Assembly (NCBI RefSeq): GCF_037975245.1
Contig: NC_092574.1
Location: 11,805,213-11,869,212 of the forward strand
Length of the DNA: 64,000 bases
From: Apostichopus japonicus
Taxonomy: Eukaryota > Echinodermata > Holothuroidea > Aspidochirotida > Stichopodidae
Direction: 5' to 3'
Part shown: in pieces, positions 42,501 through 54,023 of the stretch
Position numbering within the stretch: position 1 is the stretch's first letter
Layout: each line of letters begins with the position of its first letter
Program-made: the position numbers and the translations under genes
Notes under the pieces: generated by a model
What the model was told of the DNA's origin: nothing
Database searches by the model: none
What the model saw: the letters and a program-made list of their open reading frames with translations, nothing else

Positions 42501-45500
42501 AATGATTCAAGATGCAAAGTTTTGATGCAAAACTGTTTCGGTATATACTGTACAACACTGAATCATACTCCCCGCTTATGACCCTGAAGTTGAAATATGA
42601 TCCATCCCATTCAATACATACCAAAATGTCCACAGTAACATCCACATAATGTCCATCTATGAAACTAGTACAACAAAGAAAAATCTATAGACCTAATACT
42701 GGTTACCAGACCAAATACTCATAACATCAATTCTAGCTTTGTTAGACCACAAATGATTCAAGATGCAAGTTTTGGTGCAAAACTGTTTCCGGTATATTCT
42801 GTACAACACTGTATCATACTCCCCACTATTGACCCTCAAGTTGAAATATGATCCATCCCATTCAAAACATACCAAAATGTCCACAGTAACGTCCACGTAA
42901 TGTCCATCTATGAAACTAGTACAACAAAGAAAATTCTATAGACCTAATACTGGTTACCAGACCAAATACTCATAACATCAATTCTAGCTTTGTTAGACCA
43001 CAAATGATTCAAGATGCAAAGTTTTGGTGCAAAACTGTTTTGGTATACTGTATATACTGTACAACACTGTATCATACTCCCCACTATTGACCCTCAAGTT
43101 GAAATATGATCCATCCCATTCAAAACATATCAAAATGTCCACAGTAAGGTCCACATAATGTCCATCTATGAAACTCGTACAACAAAGAAAACTCTATAGA
43201 CCTAATACTGGTTACCAGACCAAATACTCATTCAATGTCAATGTTGAATAGCATTGTAGATGATTCTGTATCCCCCCCACACACACACAATTGACTTCCG
43301 ATAGTATATTGAACAACACCTGGCCGTTGGTGGTCATCAGTCAATGGTTTATTTGAAGCCATGTTGTGCTCTTCAGGCATGCAGGGATTATAAGTTGCAA
43401 CTACCATCTTTCAACAAAATAAATTTGTAAGCATTGGAAGGTTTCCAGTAAAGGTCCCCATTGGAGCCCATGCATGTTTATTATGTATAAATACAGGGTT
43501 TCCCCCACACTATGTCCCGTACGTCACATTTTGTCCCGTACGTCACATTTTTAATTTTGATAATTAGATTTGCTGTGAATATTTTTTTCAATTTTTTTGG
43601 GATGGATTTTGTTGAACAATGTTCTTAATTAGATCTTTACAGAATATCACCAAAAAAAAATTGTTCGTCCATATCAAAACTTGAAAAAAAGTGCTGAAAA
43701 TTGTGACGTATGGGACATCAGTATTTGGACACTAGCTAATTAGCATATTTAATTGATGAAGCCCTAAACATATGTCAAAATTATTGGAAGGAATGTTGTA
43801 TCATGTCCCACATAACTTATATTCAATAAGTTCATATTGCTGGCAGGGAAATAGTATTCCAAATGTCCCGTACGTCACACTGCAATTTGAATTTATGCAA
43901 ATTAGTCGGCTGTAATTGTTCGAATAGGCAAAACAATTAAAAAAAATTATGAAAATCTGAAACTTCAATAATTCAGCTTTAACATGACACCAAATTTAGG
44001 GTGCTTCAGTAAAGTTTGAAATTTGGCTTCTAGGGATACAATAGCTTGGACCTGCCCTACAGTGCCTATTCGTGATGAAAGCTTTCAAATATTAAATTAC
44101 ATTGAACATTTCCCTTACATTATGTTACTGAAGCAATGAAACATGTTAATGTGTTGTTTGTGTTTTTGGTGGAAGGCGAGGCTTATCTAGGTGCTTGTAC
44201 ACTGATTGTGCAGTACCTACTGTAGCTGCCTACCTTAGTAGACCTGCAGTAGATTCTAGTACAGTGCCTATTAGTGATGAAAGCTTTCAAATATTAAATT
44301 ACATTGAACATTTCCCTTACATCTACAGTATAGTTTCTGTAGTATGTTACTGAAGCAATGAAACATGTTCATGTGTTTTTTGTGGCCTTTGATTATATAT
44401 TGTACATAGTGTTTGTTACTGGAGCCATGAAACATGTTTCTTGTGGCCTTTGGTAATATATATGCGAATAATATAGTGTTTGTTACTGGAGCAATGAAAC
44501 ATGTTATAAGTTTCTTGTGGCCTTTGGTAATATTTTGTATGGGAATAATATAGTGTTCAAGTTGTTGTTCCGCAGCTATGTAGGCTCTGAAATTTGTCTC
44601 AGTTTAATTACTTGATCGGTTCTTGTATTACACATGTATATCCACACTTACATAGCAACTTGATCGACTGGCATCTTTGCGATGCAGTACTGGTCCGATA
44701 CATTTTCCTTGTATACTTTGTCCACACAGTGTGCCTGTTAAATACTGTTTATTCTCATTTTCTCTTTAGATCTGGCACCAAAGTCTCTTAACAACACGTT
44801 GTTGTTCATGTCACCTTTAAGAAAAGTATCATCTACTGAGTCTCTCGTAAGTGAAGCATACATCAAATAATGCATTGTCACACAACTTTGGATGTTTTTC
44901 TTAATGAATTTGTTTAACACAGCCAGGTTCTCTACTTACTCTATCAGGAGAGGCATGAAAGCTCTTCCCAAAATAGCAAAGTAGTTTCTTATAGAAAAGT
45001 AGTTTCTTTCTGCTTATTTAAGTGTAATTATTTACCCTCATTTTAGTTCAATAGCCGTTTCTGATGTGCCCATCGATGTGGAGTGGCATGATAAAAGAAG
45101 CACAAGTCCTATCTAGATATCTTTATCATCTTATATATGAACTAATATATATAAAAAATAAATTACTGCTGATAACTTACTATTAATGTCAGTTTAGAGG
45201 TGACAGAACTTTGGCAATGGGAGGGGGGAGGAGAAGGATCATGTGTGTCTTACTTTCTATGCCACTCCATGGTCTGACTGACATTCTAGTTTTTAAAAAG
45301 TGAGCAGTAGAGATAAATGAGAATTGTGATTATTACTGACAATTGATGTCAGAGCTGATGTAAGACTGCTGTTGTTGAAATGTCTGGATTTTGGAACATG
45401 CATCTTCATTTGCTCCACAGCCTCCATCTGGAAGTACACAAACAAAGAGGAGAGTTTCTCGCAGTCAATATGACAGAAGACTCAAGGAACTGGAATCAGA

Positions 45501-46863
45501 GGTTAGAAGAAAACTTGTCAAATAAGTTTGTTACCTGGTGGTAAAATGTATTTCAGAATTCAATTAACATCTAGAACAAAGTGAACAAGTTTGCAAAGTT
45601 CCTTTGTTGTTAATATTTCCAACACATTCACTTTAGATTGATTTTGTCCATTTCTGCAGAAATTTGATAACATTTAGTGGGTAACTTCCTACTTCTAGTA
45701 CTACGGAAAATCATAAAACCAAGTTCTCCGTCTATATATACTCCAAACTTATTGCAGTACAGGTTTTAAATCATAGATATACATGTGGCAAAATGTTTAG
45801 TATTCTCTACATTTTCAATCTTAATCATTTATCTCTGATGACCATGATTCAATTGTTGTGGTATATTTGAAGAGCTAGATCTTTGTGGATTATGTTACGT
45901 AAACAACATGATCTTGGTGTACACTTTATTTTCCTTGCTTTGAAAAGTACAAAGATTGGTCAAATACCAGGCTTACTTGGATCGTCAACGGCAGCAAGAG
46001 AAAGATGAAGTTACAAGACTGGAGGGTAATCTTCAGAGAACACTAAAAGAAAAGACTGAAATACACGCAACTCTGGCCAAAACCGAGAAACAACTGCTTG
46101 ACACTACCAAAGCAAGAGACACCCTGAAAGCTAAGGTAACAGATTATACCTTTAGCGATAGAAACTAACATCTATAGTCTAGAATCTAGACTATAGATGT
46201 ATCAATACTTCTAGACTCCTACATGTTAGGCATTTGTTCATTTAAAAATGCAGAAAGGTAGATAATCCGAAAACTGTAATAGCTAGAGAAACATTTCTTG
46301 CACTTGGAATGTTCCTGTTTTTGTTGGAACTAAGCATTTCCAGACTAAACTTTTTGCTTCATCTCATCCTTTAAAAGTGATCTTGTAAGTTAACTTTTGC
46401 AATTACAACTTCCTTTACTTTACGATGTACAGAATGTGTGCTTGGTATACAGCGCCTACTGAAAAGTGGCCTATATTTATTACACAAAACTGTTCAGGCT
46501 GTGACATTCGGCTGTAACTAATGCAATATGCCCCCTTTAACTGTTTGGCTTTAGAGAATTTACAATTACACTGAACATGAAGAAAACAACCTGTGTAACA
46601 ACTCATGTAGACTAATTCCAACTTTCCAAGTGAAGATTGAAGATTAGTAACCATGAGTTCACTGAATGATACAAATCCATCTCTTTCTTTTACAGCTGGA
46701 AGGAATAGAAATATCTCAGAAGCGACATGACGGCCAGCAAAACAAAGAAATGCACCTACTGCAGGACCAGCTGCAGAGTAAAACTGAGGTCAGTTATAAA
46801 CCCTAATAAATAATGTCTGTTTTAACATCCTTTCCTAACATGCTACTTTCTGACATGCTGGGT

Positions 46864-46927
<64 letters not shown>

Positions 46928-47291
46928 GTGTGTGTGACCCATTTTGCAGTTTTTGGACTCATCAGGCAAAGGTAGGAATCTGACCTCAGACCTTTGTGTC
47001 ACAGACTGGACCACAGTGAGTGTACTGGTGTGTGAATGCGTATGAACTGGCTTCCTATCAACAAGATTAGTACAGTCAGTTTCTGAAGTAAATAGAGCAT
47101 TTGTACCAATATTCTGAGATGATACACTAAGGTTCATTGACTTTGGATATACTTTAACATATTTCTAATACTTTTCTAGGAGCTACAGAGACTGGAAACG
47201 CAGATGGGCTGTAAAGTGAAATCTCTGGAAGTAGACATTATCTCTTTGAAGTCGCAGATTCAGTCGTTGGAGGAAGACAGAACGGTTTTGG
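39534..47291 (+). CDS. HMMR: HMMR/RHAMM-like protein, N-terminal exons (3' part missing)
   Basis: Seven exons: 39534-39573, 41220-41315, 44770-44846, 45421-45501, 45948-46135, 46696-46788 and 47180-47291. The start MSFPKAKRF, followed by PAPDQYNV and TERFKEPK, matches the N-terminus of hyaluronan-mediated motility receptor. Vertebrate HMMR begins MSFPKAPLKRF and soon has PGAYDV. From exon 4 on it is a coiled coil (RRLKELESE; RLEGNLQRTLKEKTEIHATL; LKSQIQSLEEDR). HMMR is a spindle- and microtubule-associated coiled-coil protein, also reported at the cell surface. The family is over 700 residues and about 230 are seen here. The last exon ends in phase 1 with a good donor and no continuation was found before the convergent SUMO exons. 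The exon 4-5 junction is one base out of phase. The intron after exon 2 holds a 2.5-kb transposon. Confidence 0.82.
39640..40110. repeat. Cluster of AGGCCTA/CTAGGC motifs
   Basis: Degenerate GCCTAGGC, TAGGCCTA and AAGCCTA motifs recur at short irregular spacing through the 5' part of HMMR intron 1. Similar clusters lie near 25940, 34490, 36780-36910 and 49985-50045. Confidence 0.6.
40197..40285. mobile_element. 3' tail fragment of a LINE/SINE family
   Basis: TAAAGCGCCTTAGAACA, then GGATAAGGCGCTATAGAAAT, and an AAATAAATAAAT tail match the common 3' tail layout of CR1/L2-type LINEs and their SINEs. Only the tail is present. Confidence 0.55.
40297..40555. mobile_element. Palindrome-ended MITE
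   Basis: The left end GTGGCTATTCTTACGACTAG and the complement of the right end GTGGCTATTCTTGCGACTAG are inverted repeats. More ATTCTTACGAC copies lie inside, with an AACCCTAAAC-type tract between. No coding capacity; target duplication unclear. Confidence 0.75.
40709..41130. mobile_element. Dispersed repeat, copy 1 (relative at 49250-49692)
   Basis: Begins near GTGCCATTCCGCCATTGGTA. The body shares ordered blocks with 49254-49560, including CATGGCGGAAAGG, ACAGGAATGTAT, AATTGTAGTTAAGACAA and TGTCTTCAAATAT. Both copies lie in introns (HMMR here, SUMO there). GCCATTCC-type ends suggest a TIR family. Confidence 0.65.
41553..44057. mobile_element. 2.5-kb non-autonomous DNA transposon, TACA duplication
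   Basis: Terminal inverted repeats of 18 bp (GGGCAGGTCCAAGCTATT) and a TACA duplication at 41549-41552 and 44058-44061. The flanking host sequence is itself duplicated, and the second copy lacks the element: TTCTAG-TACA-GTGCC at 44254-44268. That confirms the boundaries. The interior holds a four-copy 251-bp tandem repeat and scattered GTGACGTACGGGAC motifs. No transposase. The superfamily is not assigned. Confidence 0.9.
42209..43232. repeat. Tandem repeat, four copies of about 251 bp
   Basis: Copies start with ATACTCATAACATCAATT near 42212, 42463, 42714 and 42966, with a partial fifth near 43223. Identity between units looks above 90 percent. Minus-strand frames of 61-67 codons recur with the unit and look incidental. 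Confidence 0.9.
44166..44345. repeat. Second copy of the transposon target sequence
   Basis: GGTGGAAGGCGAGGCTT through GTGCCTATTAGTGATGAAAG and onward repeats 41446-41552 joined to 44058-44165. Shorter GTTACTGGAGCAATGAAACA units continue to about 44530. Confidence 0.85.
46867..46923. repeat. (TA)n microsatellite
   Basis: Pure TA run in the HMMR intron between exons 6 and 7. Confidence 0.95.
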
Positions 47292-47450
47292 GTAATTGAT
47301 TTCTTTTTGTCTCACATTAAAGGACCTGTACTGTACTTGAACCTCAAGTTTTACCTTCATGGAAGTGATTTCAGGAAACATTGCGACCTTTACAATCTTT
47401 GCAGGTCCCGAGTTGTATGCCTTGGGCACTGTGCCATGTAGATGAAAAAC

Positions 47451-47482
<32 letters not shown>

Positions 47483-47989
47483 GCACACACACACACATAC
47501 ACACACACACACACAGAGCCCCAGGTAACCGTAGTGACCAGAAAATACCGGAAACTGTATCAACAATATCTATTCAGGCAGACGAACTCCTTTCGCATAT
47601 AAAATGGATACATCAAAATGTTTATTGGCAGCAAGTAGAGTCAGACTGATGAAACAGATCATCCAAAATTAGGAAGAAAAAGACAGACCAATACCATAAC
47701 GGCTTCACTGTTGCTTGTTTGTTTTATAATCCATCTTGTAAACTTGAAGGAAGTCGAATTGATCCTTAAAGTACGTTCACGCTGTCAGGGTCTCAATAGG
47801 GATATGTTTTTTTTTCCGGGTTCAAGCACTTTGAGCAGTCTGGGACTTATGTTGACTAACGTGATTTCAATCACTCTTTTTACGCCTGACGAAGGACCAG
47901 GGTGTCCGAAAATTTGTGTAGCGTGTAACTATTTCTATTCTATTCTAAATATTATATTGGATTTAAAGGCATTACATGTTATCCTCTTC

Positions 47990-48069
<80 letters not shown>

Positions 48070-48101
48070 TAGGTAGACTAAAAACGATCCTGCTTTCATA
48101 C
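47292..48101. repeat. CA and TA microsatellites between converging gene ends
   Basis: An imperfect CA run at about 47448-47514 and a pure TA run at about 47994-48066. The rest of this 810-bp interval has no HMMR or SUMO exon that I can recognise, although both genes should continue into it or through it. Confidence 0.85.
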
Positions 48102-50184
48102 CTGCTTATCACAGTATGCTTTCTTCAGCTTCCTCAAGGGTGTTGACCTTTTGATTTTAAATTGAACGGTTGAACCTTCCTGCAAGAAAAAATATATAAG
48201 ATGGTGTTGGTAAACTAATTATCTCTCACAACATCCACTCGTACACAGGAAATTCTACTGTTTAGTATACATTAGTGATGGGAACGAGTACCAGGGGACC
48301 GACCGAAAAGAAATTACTAACCAGTACACAGTAGTACATAGTGCAAGTATGATATCGTGGAGTCGTACTTTAAAGGTACCAAAACTGTCTTGTAAGAAAT
48401 TGTAAATTGTCTTGCATCAAATTGCTTAATTTGAGCAATTAAATACAAGTATATCCCCACAAATGCTTCAAGGAATTCAATCACTCAAATCCCATTTTCA
48501 CGAGTGCTGTGGTTGATGTCATTACCTCATGATGTCAGCTTTGCATAAGTTGTATTAGATATAGCTAAATAATAACTAAAATGAGTCAAACGTTGGAATG
48601 ATCAGCAGGCAAATGGTTTGACAAGCTACAGTAAATGATGTTATGTTATTACATGTCTTTAATACAAAGAAAGATTGATACTCACAGAACCAATTACCCT
48701 CAGGGTGATGTGTTCTGATTCATCTTTCACATCCTACAGACAAAAAAAAACAAATTGGAGAAAGTAACATTTTTGACAAAAAAGTCAGAAAAAATTATAT
48801 ACGCAGGTTATATGTACGCCTAGCTCACGTATGATAAATTGCAGTGCGGTATGAGTCCGGGAACTATTGGTTCACAAAATATACTGTCATACCAGAACTT
48901 AAATTCATCACAGGGCAATGCTTAGGGCGATACAAATACAAAAAATGATATGACCGAAAGGACTGAACCCCATTTTCCACTAAACAATTCCATTTAAAGT
49001 TGAAGGGTTGGGCGTTATTTGTTATGTCAGTTCTGTGTGCCGTGTACCAGTGTCTTTCCATAAGAATCCAAAGATCATTAAAGGGCTCGAGTAGTGAGAG
49101 ATGGTTAAGGAACTAGTCTGTAGAATACTTTACATTAAGTACCTTAGAAGGAGAGAAAACACTTCATGTCAGATACAAAAAAAAAGGAAGAAAAAAAAAA
49201 GAAAACATTAGTATTACTCTAAAACGGAGAGACAATACTCCATTACTCTTTCGGCCATGGCGGAAAGGTACATTTAAGGTATGGATTTGACCTTGGTGTA
49301 CAGGAATGTATCAGGGAAGCTTTCTCTGATAAGGAAAGTATACACTGCTTCAAATGTGAAGGTTCGCTGGATAGCCTGAATTGTAGTTAAGACAATATTG
49401 GGGAGTTGATGCACTGTACATGATGATTGAATAGTTTGAATTGTAAGTTCATAAGTGTTGATACATGATTGTCTTCAAATATATAATAGTTAGTTGAATA
49501 AATCGAATTAAATAAGGCTGATAGTTTATTAAAAAGTACGATTCTGATTGTAGGTTTAAATGACTGATTTTGTGGATTTTTCGGGGCTTGGTATAGTTCA
49601 TATACAAATTAATGGCTGAATGGCACATTTTCTATGGCGAAAATAGCACATTTTCTATGGCGGAAAGTACCGATGGAGGAATGACACGTCCCCCGCCTAT
49701 AGTAGTACAGGCAAAACAGTTGTAAATTGCTCAATCATTGATGTTATGTGCCTACTTTCGTGAATTCATTTAGGCCTACGTTACTATGTCTGTGTCTAGA
49801 TAATAACCTTGCGTTTGGAGAAAATTCATTTCAGTTCAACTTATATTTCCGAAAGGCATGGAATCGAGGTTATTGTTCTGGAAATGCTTATTTCGATTCG
49901 CGAATTTCGGATCGCTGCTGTGTGCATGTTGTAACGCTAGGCCCGTGTTCCTACCGTTGGGCATGTTCGAGCCCAACGGCCGGTTATAGACTTCCTAGCC
50001 TAGGCCTATATCATTGTGACTAATCGGTTAGGCCTAGCCTAACTTTTGTTAGCTTTGTTTACAAGGAACAAAAAAATATTGTTCTCGATGTTTGGTGCAG
50101 GAGTTAGACTCATATATCACATTGGGTGGTGAACTCCTCAACAGCACATGCATGGTGATACATTACCTTTTTCTGCTCAGACAT
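48102..50184 (-). CDS. SUMO: SUMO2/3-like ubiquitin-like modifier, 5' exons (3' missing)
   Basis: Three minus-strand exons, 50184-50167 (MSEQKK), 48733-48686 ([16 protein letters not shown]) and 48179-48102, joined in phase 0. The third reads [20 protein letters not shown], then AYCDKQ. This is the N-terminal half of the SUMO beta-grasp fold, closer to SUMO2/3 ([22 protein letters not shown] in vertebrates) than to SUMO1. SUMO is covalently attached to lysines of nuclear proteins. The C-terminal exon with the RFRFDGQ region and the diglycine was not found to the left of the donor at 48101, where the HMMR exons begin. The gene may use an exon I missed, or be broken in the genome or assembly. 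The start is 30 bp from a Ginger-type insertion. Confidence 0.88.
49250..49692. mobile_element. Dispersed repeat, copy 2
   Basis: Shares ordered blocks with 40790-41130 in the same orientation. Ends with GGCGGAAAGTACCGATGGAG and GAATGACAC, the complement of the copy-1 left end. It lies in SUMO intron 1. Confidence 0.6.
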
Positions 50185-50245
50185 TTTGACAGGATAGATG
50201 AAATAAACGCCGGTGTAGCAGTACAAACTGTCGCAAATATTCCAT

Positions 50246-50292
50246 ATTCAGTATAAACTGTCCCAGTCCCACTGGGACAGTTTATACTGAAT
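50246..50292. repeat. Perfect palindrome, 22-bp arms
   Basis: ATTCAGTATAAACTGTCCCA plus GT, then a CCC spacer, then the exact complement. It lies 32 bp inside the left Ginger end. A smaller one (GTACAAAGTGTC, 6-bp spacer) lies at 56435-56464 near the right end. These are likely subterminal binding sites or hairpins. Confidence 0.9.
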
Positions 50293-50486
50293 TTACCAGT
50301 ACATTTAGTCTCCCGGACCTTTTGTACAAGGCCAGTTGGTACAGACTGTCTCCCAGGACAGTTTATGCTATGATGAAACGAGGGGGGACATTATTTGTTG
50401 GTCGCATATTTGGTTGTAAATTGTGTCCCCCTGAACACTACGTCCGCATTAGCATGTACGTTCGAGTAGCAAAAATTTAATTAGTA

Positions 50487-53400
50487 ATGGACTATGGCAG
50501 TATCCGTATTTTTAGCAAACTGTCGTATTTCGGCTTCCGTATATTTAGCAGTAAAGTCGTGCGACAACTAAAAATGGAAAAGCTAACAGAAAACGTGAGA
50601 CAAATTGCAGATATTCTAAGAGATGAGAGCTATCCAAGTGGGTTTACAAGAATAAAACAGAGAAGGATCTTACGGAGACAAAGTCAGTCTTTCAGACTGG
50701 CTGAAAATGGAACTCTTGCATACCGAAAATAAAGGAAAGTTTTGCTATCTAGGGCTTCTCAACTCGCCCAAATCGAGGCAGCTCATACTGACTAGTGACA
50801 TCTATAAGGTAATGTCTGTAACTTACAGTATAGGATACACGATATGGTATTGGTTGTTAAATGGCGAACGGCCATTCCACAGTTAAACTATAACCAGGCC
50901 TCTAGGACTGATTGGTGCACAAATCATGATATTCTTTTACCACGTTTGGTTAGTTGTAAAAACTCATTCGCAAAAGTCAAGCAATTGCTTATGCAACATT
51001 ATAATCAGTTGTATGCTTGAGCAAAGTTGTAAGTGCATGAACAAAGTTGTTAGGGCCCATTTCTTTTCGTTTTGTTTACCCAATTGTCTTAACAAATTTT
51101 TGTGAAAATTATTATAAATTTCTACCTTTTATCGCCCTGCCTATCATAAAAGATAACAACAGATCACTAACGCTTACAGAGCTAGTCTGGTTTGCATGCA
51201 TGGGACACTATAAAATGCTATTATTGGACTATAGCATATAGCCTAGCCTACTTCTAGAGGAAAGTGGCACTAATACTGTACATAACAAATTCACGTTCAT
51301 TAATTTTGGTTGGTAAGAACAGATATTGAAGGCCTGATAGTACTTTTTTAGGTGTGGCATATTCTCTACATGCCAAGCCTCACTGCAGAAGAAAACTCCT
51401 TAAATATCTATAGACCCAAATAGTGGCCATGCAATATGTACAATAATGGGAATATTCCATTTCAAACATCGATATAGAGTTGTAATTCAATTTTAAGGCA
51501 CTTCAGCTAGAACTACCAATCCTGCAGCCCATATATTTGTGTGTGTGTGTGTGTGTGTGTTTTTTTTTTTTTGGGGGGGGGTGGGCAAAAAAACATGATA
51601 TCTCCTTGATCATGAATTTTCTTATCTCTTTGAAGGTGTTCATCTTTGCATAGATAAACCAGACAACAGACTATGTCTAGATTCTATTGGAAAACTATCA
51701 ACGTTGATGTAACAAGTTATGTTCAACAGGATGTCAAAGCGTCATTGTCCTGTAGACCTACGAACAAGTCTCCATAGCATTCCTGTAACTGGATTATGGA
51801 AACAGGTAAATTCTCAATCTGTTTTAATTGCACAAGATGTCCGCAGTATGCAGTGAAGGTTTGGTATAGTTAATGTCACTCTTTCTGGACAAATTCAACA
51901 TTTACAAGTTTAAAGGTAGTCTGTATTGGCCCTAAATTTTGGCCACTTTAATTGCTAAAAGTTTTCAAAAAGTACTTTCCAAGGGGTAATAACTCTTTAA
52001 ATTGTGCTCAGACATTCTAAATGATGACACGAGATATTGAATGTCCCAGTGAGGTAAATTTCCTCCAGGGAAATAAACATACTTAAAGAATTTTGTCCAT
52101 AGTGAAAATTTGGCATATTTAAGGCCTATACAGCATACCTTTAAGCCACACTCTGGCCTAACTGCAGAGCAACCATCAATATAGGAATATAACTGTAAGT
52201 TGCAAAAAGTGGCGTATCATTTTTCTGGTTTAGTGGTTGAAGAGATTGTAAATGGTACAGTATGGTGTAAGTTACATTTTCATGTTTGCAAGGTAAAAAT
52301 AATTGGCCTAAATCCACCAACACCCTGTTTCGATCAGATATCCCACTGTTTTTATCTAGATCTCTGTACAGAATGAAGCAATGGAATAGAACAACAGTCA
52401 AGGCAAAGCCTGCAACTTGTAATTGTTTTTGAAATTAGCACCTAAATGCTGTCTTCTTTCTTAACAGGTTGGTGTAGATCTTATTGGTCCTCTACCAGTG
52501 ACAGCTGCCAAGCAACTGTACATCATAACACTGTCTGACTTCTATTCAAAGTGGCCTGAGACTAAGGCAGTGCCTGAAAAGACTGCAGCATCGACTTCTT
52601 ATTGCATTACTGATGTGATGATGAGGTAAGCATGTCTTAAAAAGTGAATAATTTTCTGTAGTTAGTTCCAATATGAATGGCATCATATCTGTTATTTGTA
52701 CCATGCAAATAACTTGTAGTGCATGGCAGAATGCTGTGTTTGAGTATAAATTATTTCCCAATAGGTATTAAGCATACAGAAAGATCACGAAGGTAGGTGA
52801 GAACAGAGAAAGTGTACTGTAAATCTTTGCAGGTTAAGTCCCCATTAACAAGTTTATATGTACATAGTTTTTGTTCCTATATTTACTTGCAAAGTTTCCA
52901 CCTCTGGTTCTTAAGTAGCATATAGCCTGACAATTGTCGTCATTTGATTACATCCCCAAAAAGTGATTTTGGCTGGACATGTTTCACTGCAGCAGACACA
53001 GTTTATTTGTTCAAACAAATGATGAGTAAATAATTAAGACCACATTCCACAGCTAGACACCACCTATTGTGTGTTGTTTTTCAAAAAGGTGTTGGACAGT
53101 TTGATATTGTAACCACAGGGAACTTTTCTGTTTAGAAAGTGTGAACTTATTACCACTTGGCTGTTTTGACAGGAATTTCGACAAGATAAGAGAGATAATG
53201 TATCAACTGAGTTTTGGTACCATTTCTCTGTTAGGTCCGTTGTGGAAAATTGCTAAATGTGTTTGTGTGTGTGGTGGGGGATATTTCCTGAAACCTGGGA
53301 GAGGGACCCCTTTTTCTTTGGCAAAATAAGGCAATGTTTAGGTCTCTTGATGCAAAATGATGTATAATAGTACATTTTACTATAATAATGGTAAGCTAGC

Positions 53401-54023
53401 ATTATTTGTTTTTGCATTTGGGTCATACAGAGGGTGTTTTGAACCCCCCATGGATCCTGATTCAGGACAATTAATGTTTGATCGGCATTAAACAGTCATA
53501 CCATGCACACATACATCAATAGAGCACCAAAAGGCATCAAATTTCTGTTGTATCCTAGCTTACTCTAATTTGATAAATTTCTGATATTAAATTTAATTAA
53601 TATGCCCCAAAGTTGTATTGGCTCATGTGGTTAAAACTTTTCAGGTTTGGTAGTGAACTGTACAATATAGCGCCAAAATTATGACATGCAATCTCCAATT
53701 AATAAAATGGAGCCAGTAATCCCATAAACATGTAGGTGTCACAATAAAAGATCATCCAATTAACTCAATGCCTAAGCATAGTTCAGTTGTACACTATACA
53801 GTCTACACTTAACCAACATGGTGAATGTTAATTATCTTTGTAGTGGAGCTTACACATAACTTTTCAAGATGATAATTTATTTTATATATGACTTACAGTG
53901 TGGTATTCACTACTCATAATATTGCTTTCAACTTTTATTTTGCACAGATTTGGTTGTATTGATATCTCATCCCTGACCACCAATGGAGGGAGTATGCATG
54001 AGGTTAACAGAAGACATGTCTAG
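50487..54023 (+). pseudogene. Ginger integrase-like transposase remnant
   Basis: Four plus-strand pieces. (a) 50487-50804: MEKLTENVRQIADIL, then YPSGFTRIKQRRILRRQSQSF and LAYRK. An in-frame TAA at 50730 is followed by recognisable homologous sequence (RKVLLSRASQLAQIEAAHTD) and another stop. (b) 51730-51805: CPVDLRTSLHSIPVTGLWKQ. (c) 52468-52625: VGVDLIGPLPVTAAKQLYII, then SDFYSKWPETKAVPEKTA. (d) 53948-54023: FGCIDISSLTTNGGSMHEV, ending in TAG. Pieces b-d splice in phase and follow the H2C2 and core of Gypsy-type integrase. The first catalytic Asp (VDLIGPL) is present. The second, expected in an SDxG motif, is replaced by TTNG. The Glu-bearing part is missing, so it cannot be an active transposase. 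Confidence 0.8.

Noticed and set aside
42209-42896. Repeated minus-strand frames starting MDVTVDILVC
   Set aside because: They follow the 251-bp tandem unit; codon content and context give no sign of selection for protein.
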